Assembly: GCA_027349615.1 (NCBI GenBank)
Contig: DAIEML010000020.1
Coordinates: forward strand, 1 to 16,417
Reading direction: 5' to 3'
Length of the DNA: 16,417 nt
Source: Ignavibacteriales bacterium
GTDB taxonomy: Bacteria; Bacteroidota; Ignavibacteria; Ignavibacteriales; Ignavibacteriaceae
Shown: positions 1 to 7,311 of the stretch, one piece after another
Numbering within the stretch: the stretch's first letter is position 1
Layout: every line of letters begins with the position of its first letter
The notes under the pieces: model-generated
Databases searched by the model: none
What the model was told of the DNA's origin: nothing
The model's input: only the letters and a program-made list of their open reading frames with translations
Made by a program: the position numbers and the translations under genes

Positions 1-410
1 TATTCATTCCCGTATATTCTTCTTTTTTCTAGAAGTTTATTTCTAAATTCTTCATCTGTATCAACTGAATTAAAAATACCATCTACCAAAGCTTTAATAT
101 ATAATCCTGAACCCCCAACAACAATTGGAGTCTTTTTTTTATCAAGTAAATTATAAATTGTTTTAAGTGCGTCATTCTCAAATTTGCTTACATTATAATT
201 TTCGTGTGGTTCAAGCTTATTTATAAAATGATGTTTAATTCTATTTAATTCATCTTCACTTGGTTTTGCTGTACCAATGTTTAAATGTTTATAAATCTGC
301 CTGCTGTCTGCCGAAATAATTTCAGTTTTTAATTTCTCTGCGAGCAGAATTCCAAGCTTAGTTTTACCCGAGCAAGTTGGCCCAACAATTATAATTACTT
401 TTGATTCCAA
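1..410 (-). CDS. miaA: tRNA dimethylallyltransferase MiaA, N-terminal part (cut by window edge)
   Basis: MiaA transfers a dimethylallyl group from DMAPP to N6 of A37 in tRNAs that read codons beginning with U. About 136 N-terminal residues are present; the rest lies beyond the left edge. The translation shows the P-loop GPTCSGKT near residue 10, then SADSRQIYKHLNIGTAKPS, the family's DMAPP/tRNA-binding signature, and later VVGGSGLYIKALVDG, another MiaA hallmark. The family is usually about 300 residues. No ATG precedes the P-loop in frame, so I chose TTG at 410. This start lies inside the end of pcm, giving a 16-nt overlap and suggesting translational coupling. A purine-rich GAGAGGG sits directly before the TTG, closer than a normal ribosome binding site, so the exact start is uncertain while the identity is secure. 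Confidence 0.93.
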   Translation of the reverse strand, partial: MESKVIIIVGPTCSGKTKLGILLAEKLKTEIISADSRQIYKHLNIGTAKPSEDELNRIKHHFINKLEPHENYNVSKFENDALKTIYNLLDKKKTPIVVGGSGLYIKALVDGIFNSVDTDEEFRNKLLEKRRIYGNE

Positions 411-1039
411 CCCTCTCTGCCTATTAGTGGAACAAAAGAAAATTCAGGAATATCTTCAATATTAAAATTATCACTTTCCAATTTAGTAATAATCTTTAGC
501 ATTTGAGACTGCTTATCACCAACCGGTATAACTAATTTTCCGCCAATTGCTAATTGTTTTTTTAATGAAACTGGTATCATTGGTGAACCTGCAGTAACAA
601 TTATTCCATCGTAAGGAGCGAATTCTTCCCAGCCGATAGTGCCGTCGCCGCATTTTGAATGAATTCTTAAACCTAATTCATCAAGAAGTTTTCGAGTTTT
701 CAGATAAAGGTCCATATTCCGTTCAATACTGAAAACTTCCATTCCCATTTTTTCAAGAATTGCTGCTTGATATCCGGAACCGGTTCCAATTTCCAAGATT
801 CTAGATTTTTTACGAAGTCTTAAAGCTTGAGTCATATATGCAACAGTATACGGTTGAGAAATTGTTTGTCCAAAACCAATTGGTAAAGCAATATCTTTGT
901 AAGCATGATGCCTCATTGCTTTGGGAACAAATTTATGGCGTTCAACTTCACGCATTGCTTTTAGAACAAAGATGTCGGATATTCCTTTTTCCGACAGATT
1001 GTCTATTAATTCTTCTCTTTCTTTTTCGTAAGTAAGCAC
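395..1039 (-). CDS. pcm: Protein-L-isoaspartate O-methyltransferase
   Basis: PCM uses S-adenosylmethionine to methylate L-isoaspartyl residues in aged proteins, which starts their repair to aspartate; it is a soluble cytoplasmic enzyme. The sequence carries the family signature GFGQTISQPYTVA and the SAM-binding motif I, LEIGTGSGYQAA. A second Rossmann segment, DGIIVTAG, and the C-terminal FVPLIG follow. The open frame extends to an ATG at 1105 (236 aa), but those first 22 residues are lysine- and asparagine-rich and unlike the family. GTG at 1039 gives 214 aa beginning LTYEKEREELIDNLSEKGI, which is how family members usually begin, so I prefer it. Neither start has a clear Shine-Dalgarno site. 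Its last 16 nt overlap miaA, so the two are probably cotranscribed. Confidence 0.93.
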   Translation of the reverse strand: MLTYEKEREELIDNLSEKGISDIFVLKAMREVERHKFVPKAMRHHAYKDIALPIGFGQTISQPYTVAYMTQALRLRKKSRILEIGTGSGYQAAILEKMGMEVFSIERNMDLYLKTRKLLDELGLRIHSKCGDGTIGWEEFAPYDGIIVTAGSPMIPVSLKKQLAIGGKLVIPVGDKQSQMLKIITKLESDNFNIEDIPEFSFVPLIGREGWNQK

Positions 1040-1156
1040 AAATATTTTATAATTTTTAATTGAACAAAGATATAATAAATTATTTAATTTTTTTAATTTT
1101 GTCATGCAAATGAAAGTAAGTATTTAAAGTTATTTTATACAAAAAGGAAATACCAT

Positions 1157-1675
1157 ATGTGGGGAATCATTAGCGGTGCTGCCATAATTGCTGGAATGAG
1201 AATTTGCGATGTTACTCTAGATACTATCAGAGTAATTAATGTTGTACAAGGTAAAAAATATTCTTCCGGTATAATAGGATTTTTTGAAGTTTTAATCTGG
1301 ATATTTGCTATTAGATTTGTCTTCCAGCATCTTGATAATATTGCAAATCTTTTTGGATATGCTACTGGTTATGGACTTGGCAATATTCTTGGAGTTGCAA
1401 TAGAACAAAAAATAGGTTTAGGCTATATTCAATTGAATATTATTTCACTTCATTATGCTGATAAAATTGCTAACGAATTAAGAAAATCTAAATTTGGTGT
1501 GACAATTCTTCCAGCCGAAGGCGGCTCTGGAGGAGTTTCTGTTATTGTTGTTCTTGCGCCTCGTAAAATGCAGCAGAAAGTTATTAAGATGATTGAATCT
1601 ATTGATCAAAAAGCTTTCATTGCCGTTCAACCTTCAATTCCCTATAGAGGATTTATGCAAAGTGCAAGAAAATAA
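1157..1675 (+). CDS. UPF0316 family membrane protein (DUF5698 + DUF2179)
   Basis: The 172-residue protein matches the UPF0316 family in length and layout. The N-terminal half has three hydrophobic segments, roughly residues 3-22, 38-57 and 62-82, and contains DVTLDTIRVINVVQGKK, typical of the DUF5698 membrane part. The C-terminal part (about 95-172) is a soluble DUF2179 domain with GVTILPAEGGSGG and VVLAPRKMQQKVIKMI. The DUF2179 fold also occurs at the end of YitT-type proteins and is thought to bind a small ligand, but the physiological role of UPF0316 proteins is not established, and I infer none. An AAGGAA site 7 nt before the ATG supports this start. The gene diverges from pcm and converges on the MFS gene with a 9-nt gap and no clear terminator between. 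Confidence 0.88.
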   Translation: MWGIISGAAIIAGMRICDVTLDTIRVINVVQGKKYSSGIIGFFEVLIWIFAIRFVFQHLDNIANLFGYATGYGLGNILGVAIEQKIGLGYIQLNIISLHYADKIANELRKSKFGVTILPAEGGSGGVSVIVVLAPRKMQQKVIKMIESIDQKAFIAVQPSIPYRGFMQSARK

Positions 1676-1684
1676 ATTTTGAAT

Positions 1685-2956
1685 TTAAATTAATATTTTC
1701 TTCCCTTTAGTTTCTGGAAATACCCAAATCCAAACTCCGGTTAAAATTGCAAACAAAGCAGCTAACGAAATTCCTCCGCTCAAACCGTAACTATCTGATA
1801 TTATTACAATAATTATTGGAGTAAAAAATTGGATCCCTCTTGCGAGATTAAAAGCTGAGCCCATAGCAGTATTTCTAATTTTTGTTGGAAATAATTCAGT
1901 GAATAAAGGTCCGTATCCGCTGAACATTCCTGTTCCTAATCCAACCAAAAACATGAAGCTTAATATCAACGGAGGATACATTGAGACTGCATCCCAAAGA
2001 ATAGTTATCATTACTAATCCAATAGCCATAATCACAGAATAAAAAGAGTAAGCAGGCCTGCGGCCAAATCTATCTGCAAAAAAACCAAATGTAAAATAAC
2101 CAATTAAACCACCAGCTTGGGTAATCAAAACCCACTCAGCAGATTTTACTAATGTAAATTGTCTTTGCTGATTTAGATATGCCGGAAGCCAACTATAAGT
2201 AAACCAATATGCAGACATATCAAAAATGGCAAGGACTAAACATAGAATAAATAATTTTCTATACTCCTTTTTGAATAACATAAAAAATGTATTAACTTCT
2301 TTTTTCTTATAATAACTATTTTCATTTGAAGTAACTTCAGCGGCCAATTTTTTTCTTTGGATCCAAACATCTGATTCAGGTAAACTTTTTCTTGTAAATA
2401 CAACTAGTAGTGCTGGTAAAATTGAAATAAAAAAACATGACCTCCATCCCAGATTCTGTTCGAGTATTCCTCCAATAATTGATGCAAGCACAATACCAAA
2501 TGGCGCTCCAGTCTGCATGAATGCACCATACCTTCCTCTAACTTTTGCCGGAAATGTTTCTCCAACGTATGTTTGACCTGTTGCCCACTCACCTCCGACA
2601 CCAAGTCCAGTAATTATTCTAAATAATAATAGGAACCAAATTGAAGTTGATAATCCGCAAAAAAAAGTTCCAATACTATACGTAAGGATTGTCCATTGAA
2701 GAACATTTTTTCGTCCAAATCGATCAGACAATATTCCGAAAACAACTCCTCCAATTGCAGTAGCAGCTAATGAAAATCCCAGAACCAGAGAAAGTTCAAT
2801 TTTAGTAAGCTGCAATTCCTTACCAATTGGGATCAACAACCATGAAAAGAGCATGAGATCATAAAAATCAAATACCCATCCAGCCCAACTCATAAAAAGA
2901 ATTTTATAATGAAGTTTTGATGGTTTTTCGAATTCGTTCAATAATTTGTTTTCCAT
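1685..2956 (-). CDS. MFS transporter, metabolite:H+ symporter type
   Basis: The 423-residue hydrophobic protein has the usual 12-helix major facilitator layout in two halves. Helix 1 region GWVFDFYDLMLFSWLL resembles the sialate/lactate and aromatic-acid symporter branches. The loop 2-3 motif A is GILSDRFGRKNVLQ, repeated in the second half as FFADRFGRRPA. RIITGLGVGGEWATGQ in helix 4 and PAKVRGRYGAFMQTG in the following loop are typical of the sugar/organic-acid porter group. A longer basic loop (about residues 190-230) separates the halves. It most likely imports an organic acid or related metabolite with protons, but the substrate cannot be read from sequence, and the neighbours (tRNAs, a UPF0316 gene) do not help. 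The ATG at 2956 has only a weak AAAGAA upstream. It is probably transcribed alone or by readthrough from the tRNAs. Confidence 0.88.
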   Translation of the reverse strand: MENKLLNEFEKPSKLHYKILFMSWAGWVFDFYDLMLFSWLLIPIGKELQLTKIELSLVLGFSLAATAIGGVVFGILSDRFGRKNVLQWTILTYSIGTFFCGLSTSIWFLLLFRIITGLGVGGEWATGQTYVGETFPAKVRGRYGAFMQTGAPFGIVLASIIGGILEQNLGWRSCFFISILPALLVVFTRKSLPESDVWIQRKKLAAEVTSNENSYYKKKEVNTFFMLFKKEYRKLFILCLVLAIFDMSAYWFTYSWLPAYLNQQRQFTLVKSAEWVLITQAGGLIGYFTFGFFADRFGRRPAYSFYSVIMAIGLVMITILWDAVSMYPPLILSFMFLVGLGTGMFSGYGPLFTELFPTKIRNTAMGSAFNLARGIQFFTPIIIVIISDSYGLSGGISLAALFAILTGVWIWVFPETKGKKILI

Positions 2957-3157
2957 AATATTCTTTAGTTGTGATTAGAAAATTCTTATTGAGATTCTAT
3001 TTACTTCCCATCAACTCAGTGGTATGTTCCTATCTTTATCCCGAATTACTAACAGCTCAAATTCTATTATGAATAAATTTAAGAAAATATTGATTAAAAG
3101 GCACAATAATAAATTTTAAATATTGGAATTATAAAGAAAGGATAAAAGAATTTTTTG

Positions 3158-3231
3158 AGGCGCCGGTCGGATTCGAACCGACGAATAAAGGTTTTGCAGA
3201 CCTTCGCCTTGAACCACTTGGCTACAGCGCC
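3158..3231 (-). tRNA. tRNA-Cys (anticodon GCA)
   Basis: On the minus strand a full cloverleaf can be drawn. The 7-bp acceptor stem is GGCGCTG/CGGCGCC with one G-U pair. The anticodon loop is CTGCAAA with anticodon GCA, and the T arm contains GGTTCGAATCC. The discriminator is U, as expected for cysteine. CCA is not encoded, so it must be added after transcription. It lies 45 nt downstream of tRNA-Gly in the same orientation. Confidence 0.97.
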
Positions 3232-3254
3232 ATCATTAATCTTTAAAAAACAAA

Positions 3255-3271
3255 ATCCACTTTTCGTGGAT
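3255..3271 (-). terminator. Terminator-like hairpin between tRNA-Gly and tRNA-Cys
   Basis: Read on the minus strand, ATCCAC-GAAAA-GTGGAT forms a 6-bp stem directly followed by TTTTGTTTTTT. This has the form of an intrinsic terminator just after tRNA-Gly. It could instead be a processing spacer or a partial terminator, since I see no clear separate promoter for tRNA-Cys. Confidence 0.5.
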
Positions 3272-3276
3272 CGTTG

Positions 3277-3349
<73 letters not shown>

Positions 3350-3421
3350 ATTGCAAAATTTATCAAGAACATTATTTTAAGAACTTTTAGTGTTTTACAA
3401 ACGTCTTAAAATTGCGGCTCA

Positions 3422-3450
3422 AATATAATAGGATTCATTTATCAATGCAA
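3422..3450 (-). promoter_or_regulatory. Sigma70-like promoter for the tRNA-Gly/tRNA-Cys unit
   Basis: On the minus strand TTGCAT and TATATT are separated by exactly 17 nt. The -10 region also reads TATATTTG, which fits the Bacteroidota-style TAnnTTTG element. A start around 3415 would give a leader of about 65 nt before tRNA-Gly, to be removed by processing. Motif matching only. Confidence 0.5.
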
Positions 3451-3551
3451 CATTAAGTATCTTTTGAAATCAAATATTTAAGATAAATTTTGATTGCTGT
3501 TAAATAATATTATTAAATTTAATCTGTAATAATTTTAATATACATTTTATT

Positions 3552-4178
3552 ATGCAATATTTTTTTAGTGTAATTATAGGATATTTTTTCGGCTCAATCC
3601 CTACAGCATATCTTGTTCTTCAAAAAATTCATGGTTTGGATATCACAAAAAATGGATCCGGAAATGTTGGAGCTATGAATTCTTATGAAGTAACAAATTC
3701 TAAAACTACAGGATTATTAGTTCTTTTTATTGATGCATTAAAAGGACTTTTAAGTGTATACATCATAATTTTAATCTTTCCAGGAAGTTTTTCTTTACCA
3801 GCTATTTCATTAATATTTGCAATCTTAAGTCATTGTTATAATCCATGGATAAATTTTAAAGGTGGCAGAGGTTTGGCTACTTCTTTTGGCGGTACAATTT
3901 TAATTTTTCCATTGCTTCCAATCGTTTGGATATTATTATGGATAGTATCTTATCTGATAAATAAAGAAATAATTTTATCTAATTTTATTTCCACTGCATT
4001 ATCATTTATGCTGATTTTAATAACAAACAAATTAGTTTTAAGATATTCTTTTCCTCACGCCGATTCATTCTCAACTTTATTATTTTTCGTAACGGCTTTA
4101 TTAATAATTATCTTCGTAAAACATATTGATCCTTTAAGTGAGTCTATTGGAAATTTAAAGAATAAGGAAAAAAGATGA
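3552..4178 (+). CDS. plsY: Acyl phosphate:glycerol-3-phosphate acyltransferase PlsY
   Basis: PlsY uses acyl-phosphate to acylate glycerol 3-phosphate, the first committed step of membrane phospholipid synthesis, and sits in the inner membrane. The 208-residue protein has several membrane segments. It carries the three conserved PlsY regions: FGSIPTAYL (about 14-22), the glycine-rich GSGNVGAMN (about 36-44) with LFIDALKG after it, and NFKGGRGLAT (about 98-107). The usual GATN is GAMN here, a mild variant. Length is normal for the family. The ATG at 3552 has no visible Shine-Dalgarno site. It is the first gene of a plus-strand operon; its TGA overlaps the ATG of the HtrA gene in an ATGA. Confidence 0.95.
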   Translation: MQYFFSVIIGYFFGSIPTAYLVLQKIHGLDITKNGSGNVGAMNSYEVTNSKTTGLLVLFIDALKGLLSVYIIILIFPGSFSLPAISLIFAILSHCYNPWINFKGGRGLATSFGGTILIFPLLPIVWILLWIVSYLINKEIILSNFISTALSFMLILITNKLVLRYSFPHADSFSTLLFFVTALLIIIFVKHIDPLSESIGNLKNKEKR

Positions 4179-5359
4179 ACAAGAAAAGAATTAAATTTAT
4201 TTTAATTGGAATTATATTTTTTTCAGGATCTGTTTTCATTCTAACTCAAACAAAAAATAAATCACCTTTATATTATGATTCAAGTAGTAGTCATTATTCT
4301 TTATCGTCATTTCAACGTGCACAAACTGATGACGACATAAATAATAGCAGAAAAACTGCAATAACAGAAACTGTAAAAAAAGTTAGTCCGGCAGTCGTAG
4401 GTATTAATGTAACAGAAATTCAACAATATAATAGCCCATTTAGTTCTTTTTTTAACGATCCATTTTTTAGACAATTTTTTGGAAACCAAGGTACATTTGA
4501 TCAAAAAGTAAAAGAACTCGGGTCAGGTTTTATTATTTCTCCTGATGGTTATATTGTTACTAACGATCATGTTGCTGGAAATGCTTCTGAAATAACTGTT
4601 ACATTAACAAATGGCAAAGATTATAAAGCAAAAATTATTGGAACCGATCACGCAACTGATATCTGTTTATTAAAAATTAATGATACAAATCTACCCTATG
4701 TTACGCTTGGTAATTCTGATGATGTTATGATTGGAGAATGGGTTATCGCTTTCGGAAATCCATTTGGACTTTTTAGTTTAAATGATAAACCGACAGTTAC
4801 CGTTGGAGTGATAAGCTCTAGTGAAATGAATTTAGAACCACTAAACAACAGATATTACTTAAACATGCTTCAAACAGATGCAGCTATTAATGGAGGTAAC
4901 AGCGGCGGACCTTTAGCAAATAGTTTAGGAGAAGTTATTGGTATGAATACTTTGATTTATACTGCTGGTGGAGTTCAAGGGAATATTGGTTTGGGTTTTG
5001 CAATTCCTATAAATAAAATAAAAAGAATTATTACTCAATTAAAAGAAAAAGGAAAAATTGATAGAGATTTTAATATCGGATTAAAGATACAATCAATTGA
5101 TGAAGGTATTGCAAAATATTATAAACTTAAAAGTACTAGAGGAGTTATTGTTACCCAAGTTCTGCCAAATACTCCCGCACAAGATGCTGGACTTAAAGAA
5201 GGTGATATCATTTTACAAATTGATAATTATTTAGTAAACGATGAACAAACACTTATTGGTGTATTTCAACAGTTTACAACCGGACAAACAATTACGATAA
5301 AAATTTTACGTGATAATAAAATTATTACTAAACAAATGACTTTGGAGAAAACTTCATGA
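4175..5359 (+). CDS. HtrA/Deg-type trypsin-like serine protease with one PDZ domain
   Basis: This is an envelope quality-control protease of the S1C family (DegP/DegQ/DegS group), 394 residues. Residues 7-24 form a hydrophobic N-terminal segment without an obvious cleavage site, so it may be membrane-anchored and face the periplasm. The LA-loop-like stretch NDPFFRQFFG lies at 94-103. The catalytic triad is visible: His132 in TNDHV, Asp162 in ATDICLLK and Ser243 in GNSGGPL. A single PDZ domain covers about 300-392, with GVIVTQVLPNTPAQDAGLKEGDIIL. DegP has two PDZ domains, so this is closer to DegS-like or short DegQ-like forms, and I give no gene symbol. An AAGGA site lies 7-8 nt before the ATG. 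It overlaps plsY and purB by 4 nt each (ATGA), implying one coupled transcript. Confidence 0.94.
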   Translation: MNKKRIKFILIGIIFFSGSVFILTQTKNKSPLYYDSSSSHYSLSSFQRAQTDDDINNSRKTAITETVKKVSPAVVGINVTEIQQYNSPFSSFFNDPFFRQFFGNQGTFDQKVKELGSGFIISPDGYIVTNDHVAGNASEITVTLTNGKDYKAKIIGTDHATDICLLKINDTNLPYVTLGNSDDVMIGEWVIAFGNPFGLFSLNDKPTVTVGVISSSEMNLEPLNNRYYLNMLQTDAAINGGNSGGPLANSLGEVIGMNTLIYTAGGVQGNIGLGFAIPINKIKRIITQLKEKGKIDRDFNIGLKIQSIDEGIAKYYKLKSTRGVIVTQVLPNTPAQDAGLKEGDIILQIDNYLVNDEQTLIGVFQQFTTGQTITIKILRDNKIITKQMTLEKTS

Positions 5360-6657
5360 TTGAAAGGTATACACTGCCCGAAATGGGAAAAATTTGGCAA
5401 GATGAATTTAAATTTAAAACATGGCTTAAAATTGAAATCCTTGCTTGTGAAGCTAGAAGTGAATTCGGCGAAATTCCAAAACAAGATGTTGAAGTCATTA
5501 AGCAAAAAGCAAACTTTGATGTAAAAAAAATATTGGAAATTGAAGAAACAACTAAACATGATGTAATTGCTTTCTTAACAAATGTAGCAGAGTATGTTGG
5601 CCCGGAATCTCGTCATATTCACTATGGAATGACTTCTTCAGATATTTTGGATACGACACTTTCCTTTCAAATGAAAGCTGCAGGCGAACTTTTGCTTAAA
5701 AGATTATTTGAACTTAAAAAAATATTGAAAGAAAGAGCCATCGAACATAAAAATACTTTATGTGTTGGAAGATCTCACGGCATTCATGCTGAACCGACAA
5801 CAATGGGCTTAAAGTTTGCACTTTGGTATGAAGAAACAAAAAGAAATATTATTAGACTTCAAAACGCAATTAAAACAATAAGTGTCGGTCAAATTTCAGG
5901 CGCAGTTGGTACGTTTGAACATTTATCACCCAAAGTTGAAGAATATGTTTGCGAAAAAATGGGATTAACACCCGCACCAGTTTCTACGCAAATTATTCAG
6001 CGCGATCGCCATGCAGAGTTTTTAACTGCTCTTGCTTTAATCGCAGCTACACTTGAGAAAATTGCAGTCGAAATAAGACATTTACAAAGAACTGAAGTTT
6101 TAGAAGCTGAGGAATATTTTTCTAAAGGGCAAAAAGGTTCTTCTGCAATGCCGCATAAAAGAAATCCAATAATTAGTGAGAGAATTGCTGGATTGGCGAG
6201 AGTACTTAGAGCTAATGCTATGGCTTCAATTGAAGATGTCGCTCTCTGGCATGAAAGAGACATTTCACATTCATCGGTTGAAAGAATTGTTGTTCCGGAT
6301 AGCTGCATTGGATTAGATTATATGTTAGATTTAGCAACCAAGTTGATCAAGAACTTATTAATCTATCCAGAAAATATGATTAAAAATTTAAATCTTACAA
6401 GAGGTTTAGTTTATTCTCAAACAGTTCTTTTGAAACTTGTAAATAAAGGAATTTCAAGAGAAGATGCATATAAATTTGTTCAAACATCTGCAATGAATGT
6501 TTGGGCTGATAAATCGAAAGATCTTTATCAAGAAATAAAAAATTCTTCTGAAGTTATGAAATATTTAACTGAGGAGGATCTAAAAGATATCTTTGAAAGT
6601 AAAAAAATGTTAAAAAATGTTGATTATATTTTTTCTAGAAGTGTAGAATTAGATTAA
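5356..6657 (+). CDS. purB: Adenylosuccinate lyase
   Basis: PurB cleaves fumarate from SAICAR and from adenylosuccinate, serving both de novo purine synthesis and the IMP-to-AMP branch; it is a cytoplasmic homotetramer. The 433-residue length is normal for the shorter, Bacillus-type PurB. The fumarase/aspartase superfamily signature GSSAMPHKRNP lies at 261-271, on the flexible loop with the catalytic serine. His68 (TTKHDV) and His141 (GRSHGIHAEP) match known active-site histidines, and HYGMTSSDILDT at 89-100 is the substrate-binding motif. GGAG lies 9 nt before the ATG, inside the end of the htrA gene, with which it overlaps by ATGA. It ends the operon, followed by a hairpin. Confidence 0.97.
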   Translation: MIERYTLPEMGKIWQDEFKFKTWLKIEILACEARSEFGEIPKQDVEVIKQKANFDVKKILEIEETTKHDVIAFLTNVAEYVGPESRHIHYGMTSSDILDTTLSFQMKAAGELLLKRLFELKKILKERAIEHKNTLCVGRSHGIHAEPTTMGLKFALWYEETKRNIIRLQNAIKTISVGQISGAVGTFEHLSPKVEEYVCEKMGLTPAPVSTQIIQRDRHAEFLTALALIAATLEKIAVEIRHLQRTEVLEAEEYFSKGQKGSSAMPHKRNPIISERIAGLARVLRANAMASIEDVALWHERDISHSSVERIVVPDSCIGLDYMLDLATKLIKNLLIYPENMIKNLNLTRGLVYSQTVLLKLVNKGISREDAYKFVQTSAMNVWADKSKDLYQEIKNSSEVMKYLTEEDLKDIFESKKMLKNVDYIFSRSVELD

Positions 6658-6668
6658 TTAACAATAAA

Positions 6669-6695
6669 TGGAACTAAATGCGGAAATTAGTTCCA
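6669..6695 (+). terminator. Hairpin after purB
   Basis: TGGAACTAA (6669-6677) and TTAGTTCCA (6687-6695) form a perfect 9-bp stem around a 9-nt loop, 12 nt after the purB stop. The following sequence TAAAATTATAAC is AT-rich without a clean U-run, so it may be a weak terminator or a 3' end stabiliser. Confidence 0.45.
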
Positions 6696-6726
6696 TAAAA
6701 TTATAACTAAAATAATCGAGGTGGGT

Positions 6727-7263
6727 ATGAAAAACATGATTTATTTCTTATTGTCGTTTTCGTTTCTTTTTTTTGTTTCAAATTCTTTTGCACAAAAAAA
6801 AGAAATGGATGATAAAGAATTGAAAGTTGGAATGTCAGCACCGGATTTCACACTTTCAGATGCTTTTGGAAATTGGTATAAACTTTCAAGTTATAAAGGG
6901 AAATCACCTGTAGTAGTTTATTTTTATCCTAAAGCTGGAACTCCTGGCTGCACAAAAGAGGCATGCGGAATTCGGGATACTTGGAATAAATTCAAGAAAA
7001 ATAAAATTCAAGTGTTGGGAATTAGCGTTGATAACAAACGAGATATTGCAAAATTTGTAAAAGATTATAAACTGAACTTCCCTCTTCTTTCAGATGCAAA
7101 TAAAAAAGTTTCTGAAAAATACGGAGTTTATAATGATAAAGGTTATGATAATAGAATAACTTTTATTGTAGATAAGCAAGGTAAGGTTAAAGATATTATT
7201 CACGTAAAAAATATTGAAGCACACGCTGAAGAAGTTTTTAACATAGCATATAAATTACTTTAA
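6727..7263 (+). CDS. Exported thiol peroxidase, PrxQ/Bcp type
   Basis: This is an AhpC/TSA-fold peroxiredoxin that would reduce hydrogen peroxide and organic hydroperoxides. The mature domain begins KVGMSAPDFTLSDAFG and contains GTPGCTKEACGIRD with Cys75 (peroxidatic) and Cys80. This C-X4-C arrangement is typical of PrxQ/Bcp. Residues 1-22 form a signal peptide with a likely cleavage after SFA, so it acts in the periplasm, unlike the cytoplasmic E. coli Bcp. The frame is open from a GTG at 6721, but that GTG is part of the ribosome binding site GAGGTGG. The ATG at 6727, 5 nt after GAGG, is the better start (178 aa). It stands alone between the purB hairpin and a strong terminator. Confidence 0.92.
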   Translation: MKNMIYFLLSFSFLFFVSNSFAQKKEMDDKELKVGMSAPDFTLSDAFGNWYKLSSYKGKSPVVVYFYPKAGTPGCTKEACGIRDTWNKFKKNKIQVLGISVDNKRDIAKFVKDYKLNFPLLSDANKKVSEKYGVYNDKGYDNRITFIVDKQGKVKDIIHVKNIEAHAEEVFNIAYKLL

Positions 7264-7273
7264 TTTATTCTAA

Positions 7274-7311
7274 AATAGCGAGGTTTATTTATTTGAATAA
7301 ACCTCGCTATT
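7274..7311. terminator. Bidirectional terminator shared by peroxiredoxin and dipeptidase genes
   Basis: Two 16-nt arms (7274-7289 and 7296-7311) are perfectly complementary around the 6-nt loop TATTTG. The top strand continues TAATTTTATC and the bottom strand TTTTAGAATAAATT, so each direction has a short U-rich tail. The minus-strand gene's stop codon (7285-7287) lies inside the left arm, and the right arm is coding for its last residues. Confidence 0.8.

Noticed and set aside
1676..1684. Terminator between the UPF0316 and MFS genes
   Set aside because: Only short A/T repeats occur in the 9-nt gap and just beyond it, too weak to call.
5266..6308. Minus-strand open frames of 97 and 103 codons inside purB
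   Set aside because: They lie opposite a well-supported purB coding sequence and have no ribosome binding site or recognisable domain.
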